Origin: Ceratorhiza oryzae-sativae
Lineage: Eukaryota; Basidiomycota; Agaricomycetes; Cantharellales; Ceratobasidiaceae
Length of the DNA: 64,000 nt
Direction: 5' to 3'
NCBI GenBank assembly: GCA_030998015.1
Contig: JARWMV010000014.1
Span: 124,001-188,000 of the forward strand
Under the pieces are notes generated by a model that worked only from the letters and a program-made list of their open reading frames with translations, was not told the DNA's origin and searched no databases. Of this stretch, positions 48,202-59,275 are shown piece by piece. The first letter of the stretch is position 1; each line of letters begins with the position of its first letter. Made by a program: the position numbers and the translations under genes.

Positions 48202-48682
48202 ATGAATCCTAATACCAACGGAGTTTCAAACGGAGTCACTGGCAACGGCAGCACTGCTAATGCCAACAACGGGCTTCAGCGATGGAACCTTTTAGAACTT
48301 GGGGAGAATGCAGATGACAATATCCCTTGGGTCCAACGATTCGACAAATGGGCATCGAGGTACCAGATAGCCCACTGGTCCTGGAGGGATTGGCGGATTG
48401 ATGGGAATGGTGACTGGGTTTCCTCGCTCCAATGTTAGTTGATCGTTTAAAATAATTTGGCTACGCTGACGCAATAGATAGTGGGCAACGTTGAGGACGT
48501 CGCGGGAATGACCGGGCAAGGTTCTCGCAGGTCCCTGGCTCGCGCCAATCTGGTTCGCCAGTTGAATGAAGCCGACCCCCCTGTTTTTGTGAGTGTTGCA
48601 TATACCCAAATATATGCGAGGCGCTGAAGGCTGGTTCACACAGACTAGGCCAGCCCGACCCGAGTACCGATCTGGAAATTAG
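48202..48682 (+). CDS. Small anonymous protein, Asn-rich start
   Basis: The start is MNPNTNGVSNGVTGNGSTAN, an Asn/Gly/Thr-rich N-terminus, followed by a Trp-rich core (WVQRFDKWASRYQIAHWSWR, DWRIDGNGDW). Two introns keep the frame: 48433-48481, ending at the second of two tandem AG sites (caatagatag), and 48591-48645 (gtgagtg...cacacag). Together they give SLQLGNVEDVAGMTGQ and the C-terminus TRPARPEYRSGN. The product is about 120 residues, with no known domain and no signal peptide. A lineage-specific gene is likely. Confidence 0.5.
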
Positions 48683-48952
48683 CACATGTACTCTAACATA
48701 CTTATAGACTATCTAATGTGCTGTGACCTCGGTTATGTATTGGTCTGAGAAGTCATTCGTGCTAGTATATATTGTATGGAAATAAACACACAGAATCCCG
48801 CCATGACGTCTGCGTGTGTCCCAAAGCTGGTAGCAATTTCTTCGATGGCCTTCCATATTATTCACGGGCCTGTATTGGATTCGCTGGAGTGTTTGGGTCT
48901 GTTATCTTGTTGGGTGAGCCCTGACTAACCAAAGCGCCTGCCACCACCAAGA

Positions 48953-49819
48953 ATGCAATTCCCCACCGTAGACTTGGACTCTGAAGCGCGACTTTACACG
49001 AAAATGCAGAAAGAGAGAAGTATGAATCTCAAGCTACTCTGTTTGGCATAATTGTCGCACTGGAATATCTCGAACGGGCATACGTTCGGGATGCTATCAA
49101 TGCAGCCGAGTCTGTATTGATCGTCAAGTATGCGAACCTATCACTTACATCCATTAGGTACACTCCGGCCTGCACCCGACTTTTGTCTCAATACAAAACA
49201 ATGTTAAAACTCGTCGGGGATTCTGTTCCTAGCGTAGAAGAATTCATGAAGAGATATAATGTGAGTATTTTCTAGAAAATGTACCCTGTCTGACTGATGT
49301 AAAACCCAGATGGATCACCCAGCAGCATTACACCGCGTCAAGGTGGGAGTTCCTGCGACTATCGAACACTCGTCCGAACAGAGTGGGTCTGCAGAAACAG
49401 CCAAATGGGTGGCGGAAACAACGCAGAGTTTTATCACGTTCATGGATGCACTCAACTTGCGCTTACGAGCCAAAGATCAGCTACATCCACGACTACAAGA
49501 GCTCATGACCGGATATGCCAAGTTTAAAGATTCTGCGAGATGGGAAGGTCGAGGGAAGATTGTTAGCTGGTGAGCCACCAAGTACCCCAGGTTTGCTTAT
49601 ACTTCAACGAACATAAAAACAGGCTTATTACACTGAATGCAATGAAAGCGTCTGATGAAATTACAGAAGATCAAGCTCGTCAGGTTGGTCTAAGATGACA
49701 TCTCGTTTAGGATTACGCTGATAACTCGCTTCAAGCTTCTATTCGATATCGACCATGCTTACCACGAATTCTTTAGCTCATTAGGGGGCGGCAAAGCCGA
49801 TGGCGGAAATGGGCCCTAG
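48953..49819 (+). CDS. VPS28: VPS28, ESCRT-I subunit
   Basis: VPS28 is part of ESCRT-I, which sorts ubiquitinated cargo into multivesicular bodies, and its C-terminal helix bundle binds ESCRT-II. The start is MQFPTVDLDSEARLYT. The family block AEREKYESQATLFGIIVALE is then read one base on; an A is missing in the AAAA run near 49,003. YLERAYVRDAINAAE follows, then YTPACTRLLSQYKTMLKLVG and FMKRYNMDHPAALHRVKVG. The C-terminal domain has QSFITFMDALNLRLRAKDQL, HPRLQELMTGYAKF and LLFDIDHAYHEFFSSL. Introns are short and canonical. Confidence 0.92.
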
Positions 49820-50183
49820 GATTCCCGGCTACCGAAAGAATACGTGCAGTTACTTTCATCTGGGGGGGAGGGGGAGGGAGGCAGATAGTTGGACAGGACA
49901 GGACGTATATGACCCGAATTAGTTTTGTGTTAGACATGAGTCAAGAATATAGTGCTTGATTGGCCTGCTTGTGCCCATAGTTGTCACCGCCACAACCCGA
50001 CAACGGTGTGGCAGCTATAGTTGGTGGCACTACTGCTCAGGACTGACCAATATCACGCGATCGACACGTGACGTCATCCAGCCCACACCCATACAGCAAA
50101 GAGAAATCTCATCAACCACCCCAAGATTTGGGCAATATCCCTTTTGTGAAATCTGCATACTAAATTGAATATATTACGAAGAC
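49820..50183. other. Intergenic between VPS28 and the OsmC gene
   Basis: It contains a G-rich block 40 bases after the VPS28 stop, listed separately. Otherwise there is no coding signal. The right part should hold the promoter of the OsmC/Ohr gene. Confidence 0.5.
49862..49881 (+). repeat. G-rich block with quadruplex potential
   Basis: The plus strand reads seven G, A, five G, A, three G, A and two G. Enough G-tracts are present to form a G-quadruplex in the VPS28 transcript's 3' region. No function is shown. Confidence 0.5.
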
Positions 50184-50949
50184 ATGTTATTCGCTGTCCT
50201 TCGCTCCTCAGCCACACGCGGCGTTGTGCCTCGCACCGTCTCACCCATGCAACGCCGAACCGTCCTGACGCTCTCTAAAACTGCTGTACGTAGCACATTC
50301 CATTTACTCAATTAGTTGGCTTGCTCACCAGAAATTATATACAGTACACGGCTCACGTAGATCCTTGCATTCACGCGCCTATTCGACATCTGATATTCAT
50401 TTGAACAGGCCACCGCGTCCGGTGCTGGTCGAAACGGCAAAACCGAGCTTGAGGACGGCTCTCTGAGCGTCAACCTCGCAACGCCTAAGGAGATGGGCGG
50501 TTCTGGGAATGGACAGAACCCGGAGCAGTTGTTCGCCCTCGGGTATTCGTGTAAGTCGTTGATCCACCAATGTGGATGCGTCTTTTGACAAGGATTTGGG
50601 AATGATGCCCAGCTTGCTTCTTGGGCGCTCTTCAACTTGTCGCTAAGAACAAGGGCGTTAAGCTCTCTGACGATGTCAAGATCAAGGCTGCCGTCTCTAT
50701 TGGTACGCACATGGATGAAGGTTATCTTGAAGATTAACCAATATTCCGCAGGCGAGGCATCCGGTGGATTTGGAATCGGAGTTGAGCTTACTGCAATTGG
50801 AGCAGACGCTGCACTTGTTCACGAAGCTCACACGGTCAGATCGTATCGTACTGTCAAAGATCCATCAATTCTAACGCGCGTCTTTTTAGGTCTGCCCATA
50901 TTCCCGTATCCTTGCTCAAGGCGCTGAGGTCAAATTGAATATCAAGTAA
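50184..50949 (+). CDS. OsmC/Ohr-type peroxide reductase, probably mitochondrial
   Basis: Ohr/OsmC enzymes reduce organic hydroperoxides using a Cys pair. The start MLFAVLRSSATRGVVPRTVS followed by MQRRTVLTLSKTA is Arg-rich and acid-free, so mitochondrial import is likely. YTAHATASGAGRNGKTELED and LSVNLATPKEMGGSGNGQNP lead to EQLFALGYSSCFLGALQLVA, which holds the peroxidatic Cys. VSIGEASGGFGIGVELTAIG and HTVCPYSRILAQGAEVKL hold the second Cys. The length, about 170 residues, is normal for the family plus a presequence. Three or four short introns are present. Confidence 0.9.
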
Positions 50950-51057
50950 ATAGCGGTTTGTTATTTGAAACCGTACTAGTATACATAAAGCAGAACGTTT
51001 GTGAATAAATTACAATGTTAGCCCCAGAGAATAAGACAATACGAAAACTCAAACGCG

Positions 51058-52755
51058 TCAATCCTGGAGTCGACTCAACAAATTCCTCTCTACAGCCGAC
51101 TCGACCATGCACCCCCAGGCTTGTCGCCTCGCAATTTTGAGTTTAGCTTCAATCTCGGCCTTGCGTGCGCGAGCACGCTCAAGCAGAACAAGTGCTTCAC
51201 TTCTTGGCGGTATACGCATCCCCCCAGGAGGAAGATCTGCTTGTTTCAGTAACATTTGAGTGATCTGGTTTGCATGCTTAAACGGCCGATTGGATGGTGC
51301 AACCGGTTGTGGTACGGGAGGAACAGGCTGGAGAGACCAATCGCCCAAGTCGAGTCGAACGGGTGGCAGATCGTCCCACACGAAGTCGACCGCGGCCGTA
51401 GCTTCTGTTGCATTCGGCAATGGCTCGGGCATGACTGGTGGCGGCGGCAGGGCACCAAGGATTTCGTCCAGGTTGAGATCAAAGCTTTGTATATCATTCG
51501 GCGTGGGCTGCAGATAACTTGAATCTTGTGAAATGGCGAGCAGTTGGGGGTCGATCACGATATCTGGGAAAGGCTGTTTGCTCGAGTCCCAAGGCATGTC
51601 GATGGAAGCAGGATTAATGCCAAAGTCTGGAAAGGCGAAGAGGTCTGGGCTGAAGGCAAACTCCGGTTGGTTTACTGCAGCCGAGGCTCCAGGGAGAGCG
51701 AACGAAGTCACGGCAGGAGTATTGGGTGTAGCAGGCATCGGTGTGGATGCAGCAGACGTCGATGATTGGCCAGGCTGACCCGACACAGCAGCCCGCCTAG
51801 ACGCACCTTCCGTCATGCGCATACCCTCAACCAGCTTCTTTAGCTGTTCTAGCCCATATTTTGGATTCTTCAACCTGTTTGGTCCAGCGAGGTGTCGGAG
51901 TAGACGTAAAAAGGGAGTGCCCGTGTATCGGCCGTTGGCGAGATAAGCAGCAATATCTCTAGGGGTACTGATTCGGCTATGCGTGATCATGGTTGGCGTT
52001 TTGAGAATGTTGCGGAGAGTTTTAGAAAGGATATCTTTAGGGTCGTTTGGGAGAGCTTCAAGCAGCGTATGCGCCTCTTGCGAACGAGTGATGCGGCGAG
52101 ACGTCGGCGGTTGCACAGCGACTTGATTAGGGTTTATCTCGACTGGAGAGTTGTCCTCTGGTACAACGACCGGATCTATCGCAGTGCCTAGCCCACAAGT
52201 AGCAGGAGTGCCAGAAGCTTCTTGGGTGCTAGCCCTCGAATAAGGCCGAAACTGAGGCTTAGTTCTTGGAGCGAACAAGTTGAGCACCGTCTGCAACGCC
52301 TCCGCCCGAGCTGGGCGATCTCCGGAGGCAGGCACTCCAAAAGAGCCTGAGCTAAAAGTAAGCGCGTGTTTCTGCAGAACCGTACGTCGTAGATAAAGAG
52401 GCTCACCAGCTAAGTTCTTGACGGCTCGAACTTTGCTAGACGCCGAGTCATTAGGCTCGACGCGTCTCTTCTTGTTCGGATGGTCAACCAGCGGTGACGC
52501 ATTGCGTTTAGAACAAGGTTGGACGCTGCTCCTCGTGAGCAGAATGCTAGCGCTGGATAGAGATCCAGAAGAATGATGTTCAGATGAGCTAGGGACCGGA
52601 GAAGGTGCAATGGTCCCCACGTTTTGTGATATAGCGGGTGCTCGCGGAAACGAGATCACCGCACAGGGAGGATGTACCTCTTGTGCTTCATCGTCGCTGA
52701 TGCTATCACCAAAGAGGGAGTCGACATCAGAGTGGTCCTCGCCGTCAAAAGCCAT
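51058..52755 (-). CDS. Intronless, disordered, probably nuclear protein
   Basis: I do not recognise it. A single 565-codon exon starts MAFDGEDHSDVDSLFGDSIS. The sequence is rich in Ser/Pro/Ala, with a basic KRRVEPN nuclear-signal-like patch near residue 98. A folded-looking middle, DPKDILSKTLRNILKTPT and RDIAAYLANGRYTGTPFLRL, is followed by acidic Pro-rich blocks (FDLNLDEILGALPPPPVMPE) typical of activation domains. The end is helical and basic: SEALVLLERARARKAEIEAK. It could be a transcriptional co-regulator, but that is inference from composition only. It is notable as one of the few genes here without introns. Confidence 0.7.
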   Translation of the reverse strand: MAFDGEDHSDVDSLFGDSISDDEAQEVHPPCAVISFPRAPAISQNVGTIAPSPVPSSSEHHSSGSLSSASILLTRSSVQPCSKRNASPLVDHPNKKRRVEPNDSASSKVRAVKNLAGEPLYLRRTVLQKHALTFSSGSFGVPASGDRPARAEALQTVLNLFAPRTKPQFRPYSRASTQEASGTPATCGLGTAIDPVVVPEDNSPVEINPNQVAVQPPTSRRITRSQEAHTLLEALPNDPKDILSKTLRNILKTPTMITHSRISTPRDIAAYLANGRYTGTPFLRLLRHLAGPNRLKNPKYGLEQLKKLVEGMRMTEGASRRAAVSGQPGQSSTSAASTPMPATPNTPAVTSFALPGASAAVNQPEFAFSPDLFAFPDFGINPASIDMPWDSSKQPFPDIVIDPQLLAISQDSSYLQPTPNDIQSFDLNLDEILGALPPPPVMPEPLPNATEATAAVDFVWDDLPPVRLDLGDWSLQPVPPVPQPVAPSNRPFKHANQITQMLLKQADLPPGGMRIPPRSEALVLLERARARKAEIEAKLKIARRQAWGCMVESAVERNLLSRLQD

Positions 52756-53291
52756 GCTAGGATCGCCACCGAAGAGTTTAAGTACGAGTCGAATGTAAGG
52801 GACTTTAATGTACCTTTTATCGCAAGCTCGACGCGGACACGCTCCGTGCGTGAGACGATACTAAACGTAAACGAGCCAAAGGGCAAGCTCGTGGTGGGTA
52901 TGGAGTCAGGCGACGCAAATTGAACCAAGTGTCCGAAAGGTAATCGTAGGTCACGTGTCAAAATCTCGGGCCGTTTGATTTCATGTCCTCAGAGAACCAT
53001 ATCTAGACCAAGCCATTAACCCTCAATATTGGCACCTAGATTCAAGCTAGCTAAGCTCATTGAGCTCATCCCATCGAAAATAATTCGACACGTATCATTG
53101 TTCTCGGGCACTTCTTCCAGTGGCTGGCAGAAACCCAAAGAGAGCTAAATTTGGGTTGCACATCTGCACGGTTCCTTGCCTGCTTTCCATATCTTGGGCT
53201 TATAACTTTCTGAAGTAGGTATGGAACATCCAAAGTCTCCGAAATTTTGGGCTCAAATTCTGTCGAATAGCGTGGCTCCTAATTATATGCA
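52756..53291. other. Shared upstream region of two divergent genes
   Basis: It lies between the start of the disordered-protein gene (minus) and PRMT5 (plus). A plus-strand ORF across 52672-52923 is mostly antisense to the former and I do not consider it a gene. I see no clear regulatory motif. Confidence 0.5.
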
Positions 53292-56206
53292 ATGAATCGC
53301 TCGACCTACTCGCGCTTTGTGACCATCCCGACTCCATCCCAAGATACCAAAACCGAAACAACAGTCGACTGCGTTTCGTCTGATGAACTCAAACATCACA
53401 TTGATGACGCATTAAAGGCCAGCTATGATAGCGTAGCCTTGTATATAACCAACGATCGATGGAAAGCGCGTTGGCAAAAAATGTGTCTGAGCAGTCAGTC
53501 AGATACAGCCTCGGATCGCGATGTGTCCCCTTCGCCAAGGGTGAAGGTCCAGAATACAGAGTCAGGAAACCTTAAGGTTGTTTCTGGACCAAAGGACGCT
53601 GAAAGTTTAATGGAAGCGGAGCTATGGAGAGCTGGTGGTGGGTTTAGAAGGGATGAGCTTAATGTTATACGCAACGGTGGGCTCGATCTCCAGCCATACC
53701 AGGGCTACTTTTGTTGTTGATCAGTTAGCTCTTAGATCAGGCGGAATACGTGATCGGTTTCACTTCAGACTGGCTAGAATTGGACTCATTAGATGAAGGC
53801 GTACGGTATGACTCTGAAATAGTAACTATTGGTATTTTCGCTATGAAACCATGATCTAACAAACTTCCAGGCTTTGCGACAAGAGCTCCAATTCGCCTCC
53901 TATCTCGGGGTGGTGAACATTGTACTCCCCATCCCACGAAGAAACCACCAAATAACTTCCTACGCCCGCACAATCAGCGACTGCCTCTCCTCCTCCTCCA
54001 TCTCATCCTACCTGAATTTTTCTGTTCGAATCCCAGTGTGTGACGTACCGCCTGATGAAGGTTCTGGCGCCAAGGGTGTAACAGGACATGAAGATGAGCT
54101 AAGCGCTACTTGGGAGATATGGAATACTATTCGAATAGTGTGCGGCCCAAATTCGAGATTATCCGTCGGTGGGTGTCTGGGCAGAGTTTACGTTATCAAA
54201 ATCGATGTTGATTGCTTGAGCTTTAGCGTTAGATTTGGGACCTGCTCTCCCTGCATCGCCTGGGATACTTGCCCGTTGGGCTGCCGAGCCAATCTCGCAT
54301 CTCATTTTGCCCGCGACTACGTTCATTCCGAATGCCAAAGGATATCCCGTCCTTCCGAAACTTGTACAAAATTTCCTCCGTGACATATTCAAAGTAAGGG
54401 ATTGCTTGGATTCGGAATTTTGTTATCAAGGATTGAGGCTCGCCGTAGAACCGCATAAACGTTATCCTCTCACAGACAACTTCAAATCTACACAAACTCG
54501 GCGGCGAATTGGCATATGCACAATACGTGCGACATTTAGAAAAGACGAGCCCTACTGCCGTTGCTAGGGATGCGGCTGATGGGCTGACTGTGGAAAGCTT
54601 TGGCCGAGGTTATGAAGACTATCTGCAGGCCCCACTCCAGGTAAGAACAACCGCTCCGCTTGATATGCAGAGGTTAATGTAGAGAAATAGCCGTTGATGG
54701 ACAACCTTGCAAGTATGACCTATGAAATATTCGAAAAAGACCCAGTCAAGTATCGACAATACGAACAAGTAGGTCCTTCGATTCCCCTTATGGATTCAAA
54801 CTGGCAATTAAAGGGCTTTTGCAGGCTGTATATCGGGCTCTGCTGGATCTTCCTCAAGACTCTGCCATGTGAGCTATCAAAAATAATATTCCCTGCTGGC
54901 CTCTATTTTACTTAGGCTCAATAACCTAGCATCATATGCGTAGCTGGTGCTGGTAGAGGCCCTATTGTCTCCAATTGTATCCGTGCCGTTGAAAGGGCAG
55001 GTTGCGAAGCCCGAATATACGCAGTTGAGAAGAATCCAAGTGCATTTGTCACGTAGGTTTATTCATTTGAGACTGACCGCTTGGCTCACGTATTTTAGGC
55101 TGCAGGGACGCAAAGCTCGTGAATGGCCTGAGCATGTTCACATTAAATTTGGAGATATGCGATCAGTTCAGTTACCGGAACCTGTTGACATTCTTGTCAG
55201 TGAATTGCTAGGCTCTTTTGGCGACAACGAACTTAGCCCTGAGTGCCTTGACGGAGCAATGAGGCTTCTTAAACGTGAGTGTTTCGCGGAGTTAATTGCA
55301 TGTCTAGAGTTGACGCGCATACAGCCGAGGGTATCTCCATCCCTGCCTCATATACTGCGTATCTCGCACCACTGTCGGCTTCCAAGCTCTACAATGACCC
55401 AAGCGCTACGCTCCGAGAGCTTAAAGGAGCAGAAACGCCATACGTGGTGATGCTTCATGCTGTAAACATTTTGAGCGAAGACGGAGGCGATGAACACCCC
55501 AAGTGTGGTGCGAAGATACAGGATTGTTGGGACTTTGAACACCCTAGAACGCATAATGTAGTTCTTGATCCACAAGGTGAGTCAATATTCAGTTTAACAG
55601 CCTAGGGTGCTGAGTCCTTTGGCAGGTCTTCCCTTTACAAACACTCATAACACTCGGTCCTGCCACCTGACATTCTATATACCACACGCTGGGCTTATGC
55701 ACGGGTTGGCTGGATATTTCGAGGCCGTATTATACAAAGATGTTGGCATTAGCACGCACCCGGATCGTATGGCCACGATTTCACCAAACATGTTGAGCTG
55801 GTTCCCGATTTTCTTCCCTTTCAAAGTAGGTTCGCTCTTCCTTATCTCTTCTTCCGCCAACTGTTAATTTTTTCAGGAACCACTTTATCTTCCTGCGAAC
55901 TCCGAACTTGACATATATATGTGGAGGCTTACCGACACCCAAAAAGTCTGGTATGAATGGATTGCGGAGTCCTTCCTCCCAAGCATCGTTCGGTCCAGAA
56001 GTTCGTTTGAACCCCGATCAAACACATTAGGGGTCTCGCTGAACAACCAGGCTATTCCTAGTCCAATGATGGATGCACCGCCTAGTTGGGGCCACTATAG
56101 AGCAGCGAGCACTGCATCGGCTGAACAGGATCGGGAGTTAAGGATCAAAATTGGGCAGACTGCGTTGCACAATCCTGGAGGGAGAAGTAGTTGGATCGGG
56201 CTTTAG
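53292..56206 (+). CDS. PRMT5: PRMT5 type II arginine methyltransferase
   Basis: PRMT5 (yeast Hsl7, fission yeast Skb1) makes symmetric dimethylarginine on Sm proteins and histones. The start is [20 protein letters not shown]. The N-terminal TIM-barrel part includes [40 protein letters not shown] and [20 protein letters not shown]. The linker [20 protein letters not shown] leads to the Rossmann fold with the SAM motif [15 protein letters not shown] and then [12 protein letters not shown]. The double-E loop [19 protein letters not shown] is intact, so catalysis is expected. C-terminal beta-barrel blocks are [20 protein letters not shown] and [20 protein letters not shown]. About ten introns are canonical and no frame slip is needed. 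pICln, a partner in the methylosome, lies 3 kb downstream. Confidence 0.95.
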
Positions 56207-56478
56207 TTATGAAAAGAATTAAGAGCATGTAGCATGCATTAAAATTTGGAATGTACCCCACTGAATTTACCAACGGTTAAATGAAACGTCGGTGACACCG
56301 GAACTTAGCTGACCGCTAACTCGGAGCCTGCCCCTGGCGCTTGCAGTCCAGTCCCACATCTCCGCGCCTCGTGGCACTTCTGCTAAACTAGACTCCAACC
56401 AAGGCACCTTCTTTCCCCATAAACTTGTCTGTGTCTACCTTTAGTTTTGCTACCTCATTACTCAGCCACACACCCACT

Positions 56479-57596
56479 ATGTCTCGGACCGCACTATCAT
56501 CAGATTTTGACTTTACTTCAGGCGAACAACTCGTGGCGACATTTATAAAAAGATTTCAATCATACTGGCCTGAATACTCGATCGAAGAATAGTGAGTGGC
56601 GTCTGGAAAGATTCAGCCGGTTACCAACGATCGCAAGCGTACAAGAAACTGACTACCGATAAACACACTCCCACCTAGTCCAGAGTTCCCGAGGAATAAA
56701 ACCGCGGCAGTTTTAATCCTCCTATTTGCACGGGACGGACACCTCAGAGTCCTCCTCACCACAAGATCAAAGAATCTGCGTTCACATCCCGGCCAGGTTG
56801 CGCTCCCAGGAGGGAAAACAGACCCAACCGATGCAAGTCCGGTTGAGACCGCGGTGAGATCCGGGTTTTTCTCTTTCTATGTCATTTTCCGACTGACTTT
56901 TCGCCCGAAGCTGAGGGAGGCTCATGAAGAAGTTGGATTACCAAGCTCGAGCAGACACATACATATTCTTGGACTTTTGACACCATTTCTATCTCTCTAC
57001 AAGCTCGCGGTAACTCCAGTTGTCGCACTCCTTACCGATTTGTCTGTTCTCGATGCGCTTAAACCCAACCCCGACGAAGTGGACGAGATATTTGACCATC
57101 CTCTTGAGGCCATCCTTTCACCAGAACTAGTAGCGGGATTGGAACTTCACAAGCGAGGCCCTTGTCCGAGTATGGCAGCTCAAGCTGGCCTTATGGATCT
57201 GAATTCCACGTAAGATGACTGGATTAAACGAAGATATATCATTGACCCTGGCAATAGCATATGACTGATGCGCAATGGCTACATGGAACTTGGTACCGTA
57301 TGCACCGGTATCGGACCACGACGACACCAATAACAGGACTAACATCAGATATCCTTGTATGCGCGAATTTCATTCGTCTGGAGACACAGATCTTATACCA
57401 TTTCACGTTTTCTAGATTCTGGCGGCGCAGATAGCATACGACCGAGACACGGACTACGAGAGATATGCACAGAAGCAGGTTACATTTGCTACTTCGGTCG
57501 AGTGGGCTATAGAACATCATGATGCGGAAGCTAGGAATCCACTAGAGAAGCGGCTTGAGCCACGAGAAATTCATACTTACGGCCTGGCTCATTGAG
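56479..57596 (+). CDS. Nudix hydrolase, CoA-diphosphatase type (copy 2)
   Basis: This belongs to the same family as the gene at 32.4 kb. The start is MSRTALSSDFDFTSGEQLVA. Blocks are TAAVLILLFARDGHLRVLLT, RSKNLRSHPGQVALPGGKTD and a Nudix box joined over an intron (TDASPVETALREAHEEVGL), then FLSLYKLAVTPVVALL, DHPLEAILSPELVAGL, WYRMHRYRTTTTPITGLTSD and ILAAQIAYDRDTDYERYAQK. It ends GLAH. The intron inside the Nudix box is at the same place as in copy 1, which supports common descent. Near 57,160 one base seems to be missing: restoring it gives a WPYGSEFH segment matching the WPYESDVY of copy 1. Confidence 0.88.
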
Positions 57597-57653
57597 ACAA
57601 TAGAGATCATTTTCACAACTATGGATCATATATTTATTTTTTATACACTTGGG

Positions 57654-58561
57654 CTAAACCTCCGTCGAGTTTACTTCCAGTCTTTCGATCTCGTTCCACA
57701 AGAGCGCCCACCTGCCTCCATCCCATGTGAAAAGCTCCTTGCATCGTCGACCGCCCGCTCCCTCCCCACGCCGAAGCCATAGCATGAGCCCCGCGATGAC
57801 AAAGTCCGAGTACGACATGACCCCTCCCATCACATATAATCCCACCTCATTCATTGGCCCATTCATATCGAGTGTCCTGGCGAGATTTGCCCAGGATTCC
57901 CTTATATCTGTTGACCAAGTCCCGTCTGCCTCTTTGAGTACTTCCTCTAGTGGTTTCCCATACATAGCCTCACGGGTTCTCATAAAGTACTCATGTCCTC
58001 GGTCGTCTAACATCCGACTTACGCCGATGAGAGCAATAGGGATATCGCTGAGCGTATTGTGTACTCCGAGGCCGAGGTGATGGTGCACCATCACCCGTTG
58101 GAGAGCGGTTGAATGATGGGGAAATAGTGCCGGGTACACCGGTGGCGGGTAAGTGCGCTCGAGGTATAGCGCGATAGTCCACGAGTCGGCAACATAAGTT
58201 GGTTTCCCGTCGGGCTCGGTGGACGGATCAGCAATCGCTGCAAAGCTGTCTCAGTTCGCAAACTACGGCAATGGCCTAGGTCCCCTACCTGGGACGGTGT
58301 ACTTGAAATCTCCCTTCGAGTTGCCTTGAGGAATTCCCAGCCTTTTGAAGGTAGGTTCGATATCCGGATAAGATATATACTCGACACGGAATGGGAGTTT
58401 CTTGTATATCAACGCCAAACTATATGCCACAAATTATAATCAACAACATCAAGAAACTGGAGATAGCTCTACCGAGTTTTGTATGTGTTCGGTGACCAAG
58501 GGGTGTTGTCGTTACTCGCCAGATCATAGAAAATGATGGGGTTCTCTTTAGTCGCAGCCAT
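57654..58561 (-). CDS. Glutathione S-transferase, fungal etherase-like type
   Basis: The thioredoxin-like N-terminus starts MAATKENPIIFYDLASNDNT at 58561. PWSPNTYKTRLALIYKKLPF then RVEYISYPDIEPTFKRLGIP are typical of the basidiomycete GSTFuA/beta-etherase-related class. The GSH-binding region includes KYTVPAIADP and PTYVADSWTIALYLE. The C-terminal helical domain contains GVHNTLSDIPIALIGVSRML and SYSDFVIAGLMLWLRRG, and ends RLEVNSTEV. This class is expanded in wood- and litter-decay fungi and detoxifies aromatic compounds. Substrate cannot be told from sequence. Confidence 0.85.
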
Positions 58562-58776
58562 TGTAGGTTGAGTTTGTGGCTGAATTCAAGTGAAGAGCAA
58601 CTTGAGATTGGTTTATAAGCACGGGCGGATAATTGCTTCGTAAGTTGCAAGAATTCTGATGCGGTCAATCACTCCGAGATGCCCATTGAGAGATCGTGTC
58701 TACAAGAAACCCTTTCAACACGCGACATATTCAGAAAAAGAATAGGCCGGAAGGTGATAGGCGGTACGCACTGGGC

Positions 58777-59115
58777 TTAGCCGCCTGAAACTGGGCATAT
58801 GACTCCGACTTCTTCTCCTCCAGTAAGGATCACATTAGATACGTCTGCCTCGTCTACCATTTCTTCATTCACACTCCAAGAGCTAATTTCGAGTACCTCT
58901 TTGAGAGTTGTGTCTGGGTGCCTTTTGGAGAGAAGCTGCGCTAGCTGTGAGAGTGGGACCCCCTTCGAGTTTGGGCCTATCTTGATAATGTCTTTGTGGA
59001 TTCCAGTTGCCGTTCGCGCAGCTACAAGCATTTGTTTTAATATATAATATTTTATATCATTTTATAGGAATATATTACCGGCAAAGTATAGAACCGTGAA
59101 AGATCGCTCTGTCAT
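58777..59115 (-). CDS. MOCS2A: Molybdopterin synthase small subunit (MoaD/MOCS2A)
   Basis: This ubiquitin-fold sulfur carrier donates sulfur to precursor Z for the molybdenum cofactor. The start is MTERSFTVLYFA at 59115, with one intron. Then come ARTATGIHKDIIKIGPNSKG, LSQLAQLLSKRHPDTTLKEV and SSWSVNEEMVDEADVSNVIL, and the end is GGEEVGVICPVSGG. The C-terminal Gly-Gly, which is thiocarboxylated, is exposed as required. About 96 residues is the normal size. It is divergent from pICln with 160 bases between starts. The large subunit is not in this window. Confidence 0.93.
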
Positions 59116-59275
59116 GGTTGAAGGTGGGGGGGTATCGGGCGCTTAAATGCTAGCCACCCAAAGGCGCAATATGTTGACACACAAACAAACAGCTTTCTGC
59201 CGTCGACACTCTTGTGGATCAGAAAATCCAGGTCTTGCATTCTTTTTTGCTTAACCGCGCGATTAAAGGTCCAAA

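Noticed and set aside
54010..54030. tRNA B-box-like sequence (gttcgaatccc)
   Set aside because: It lies inside a PRMT5 exon and no matching A box or cloverleaf arms are visible.
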